From contig SUYN01000019.1 in assembly GCA_015060405.1 (NCBI GenBank), positions 1-49,504 of the forward strand: a stretch of 49,504 bases of DNA, given 5' to 3'. This DNA is from Bacteroidales bacterium (lineage in GTDB: Bacteria > Bacteroidota > Bacteroidia > Bacteroidales > UBA932). Positions 49,471 to 49,504 of the stretch are shown here, one piece after another. The position numbers and the translations under genes were made by a program. The notes under the pieces are model-generated. The model worked only from the letters and a program-made list of their open reading frames with translations, was not told the DNA's origin and made no database searches. Within the stretch, counting starts at the first letter, position 1. Each line of letters starts with the position of its first letter.

Positions 49471-49504
49471 CAGCGCCCCAATAGACGATAACACCAATGA
49501 TGAT

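Overview
The window comes from a member of the Bacteroidota, most likely an uncultured, gut-type Bacteroidales of roughly balanced GC. The evidence is the promoter type (TAnnTTTG -7 boxes, several with a TTTG about 19 bp upstream), the near absence of Shine-Dalgarno sites, many Bacteroidota-style lipoproteins, a TonB-dependent receptor with a carboxypeptidase-like N-domain, an OprP-type porin, a DUF4837 lipoprotein after rseP, the long form of urocanate hydratase and a fused FtcD. I cannot name the genus.

Layout. 1-3.5 kb: an unusually short GMP synthase, then (minus) a small acidic peptide gene followed by a fimbrillin-like lipoprotein. 3.5-6.9 kb: a minus-strand housekeeping operon ruvX - def - phosphomannomutase - M23/LysM peptidase, with one-base stop/start overlaps. 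6.9-11.8 kb: plus-strand M23 peptidase - dxr - rseP - DUF4837 lipoprotein, then tRNA-Glu(UUC) and rpsT. 11.9-14.7 kb: groES-groEL and a SpoU-type rRNA/tRNA methyltransferase. 14.7-25.4 kb: glyA and a complete histidine-to-glutamate pathway (ftcD, hutU, hutH, hutI), split in two by a Stealth-family sugar-phosphate transferase and an opposing wzi-type capsule gene. 25.4-29.7 kb: an OmpA-type barrel followed by a long coiled-coil lipoprotein whose last 109 codons lie beyond an in-frame TGA. 29.7-36.1 kb: an OprP-type porin, a lamin-tail-domain lipoprotein, two adjacent CYTH-type proteins, a DASS transporter and an unknown membrane protein. 36.2-38.2 kb: a second small peptide plus fimbrillin-like lipoprotein cassette. 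38.3-40.0 kb: an ECF sigma factor with an inner-membrane/outer-membrane-barrel partner. 40.1-45.6 kb: a His-rich small membrane protein, a TonB-dependent receptor with a CxxC in its plug, a lipoprotein and a small barrel, preceded by a GH125 alpha-mannosidase. 45.8-47.1 kb: three AT-rich genes that look like polymorphic-toxin immunity genes. 47.6-49.5 kb: a large MORN/Sel1-like protein.

How parts work together. HutH, HutU, HutI and FtcD convert histidine to glutamate and pass the formimino carbon to tetrahydrofolate; GlyA next to them feeds the same folate pool. RuvX/Def/PMM/M23 and M23/Dxr/RseP/DUF4837 are core growth and envelope functions. The ECF sigma/barrel pair probably senses envelope state. 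The His-rich protein plus TonB receptor suggests metal or metal-complex uptake.

The points most worth following are the GMP synthase that has lost its glutaminase half, the repeated small-peptide/fimbrillin-like cassette (one peptide is only 46 aa), the in-frame TGA in the coiled-coil lipoprotein, the mirror-image divergent promoter between wzi and hutH, and the immunity-type island. All functional statements rest on motifs recognised by eye; no database search was possible.
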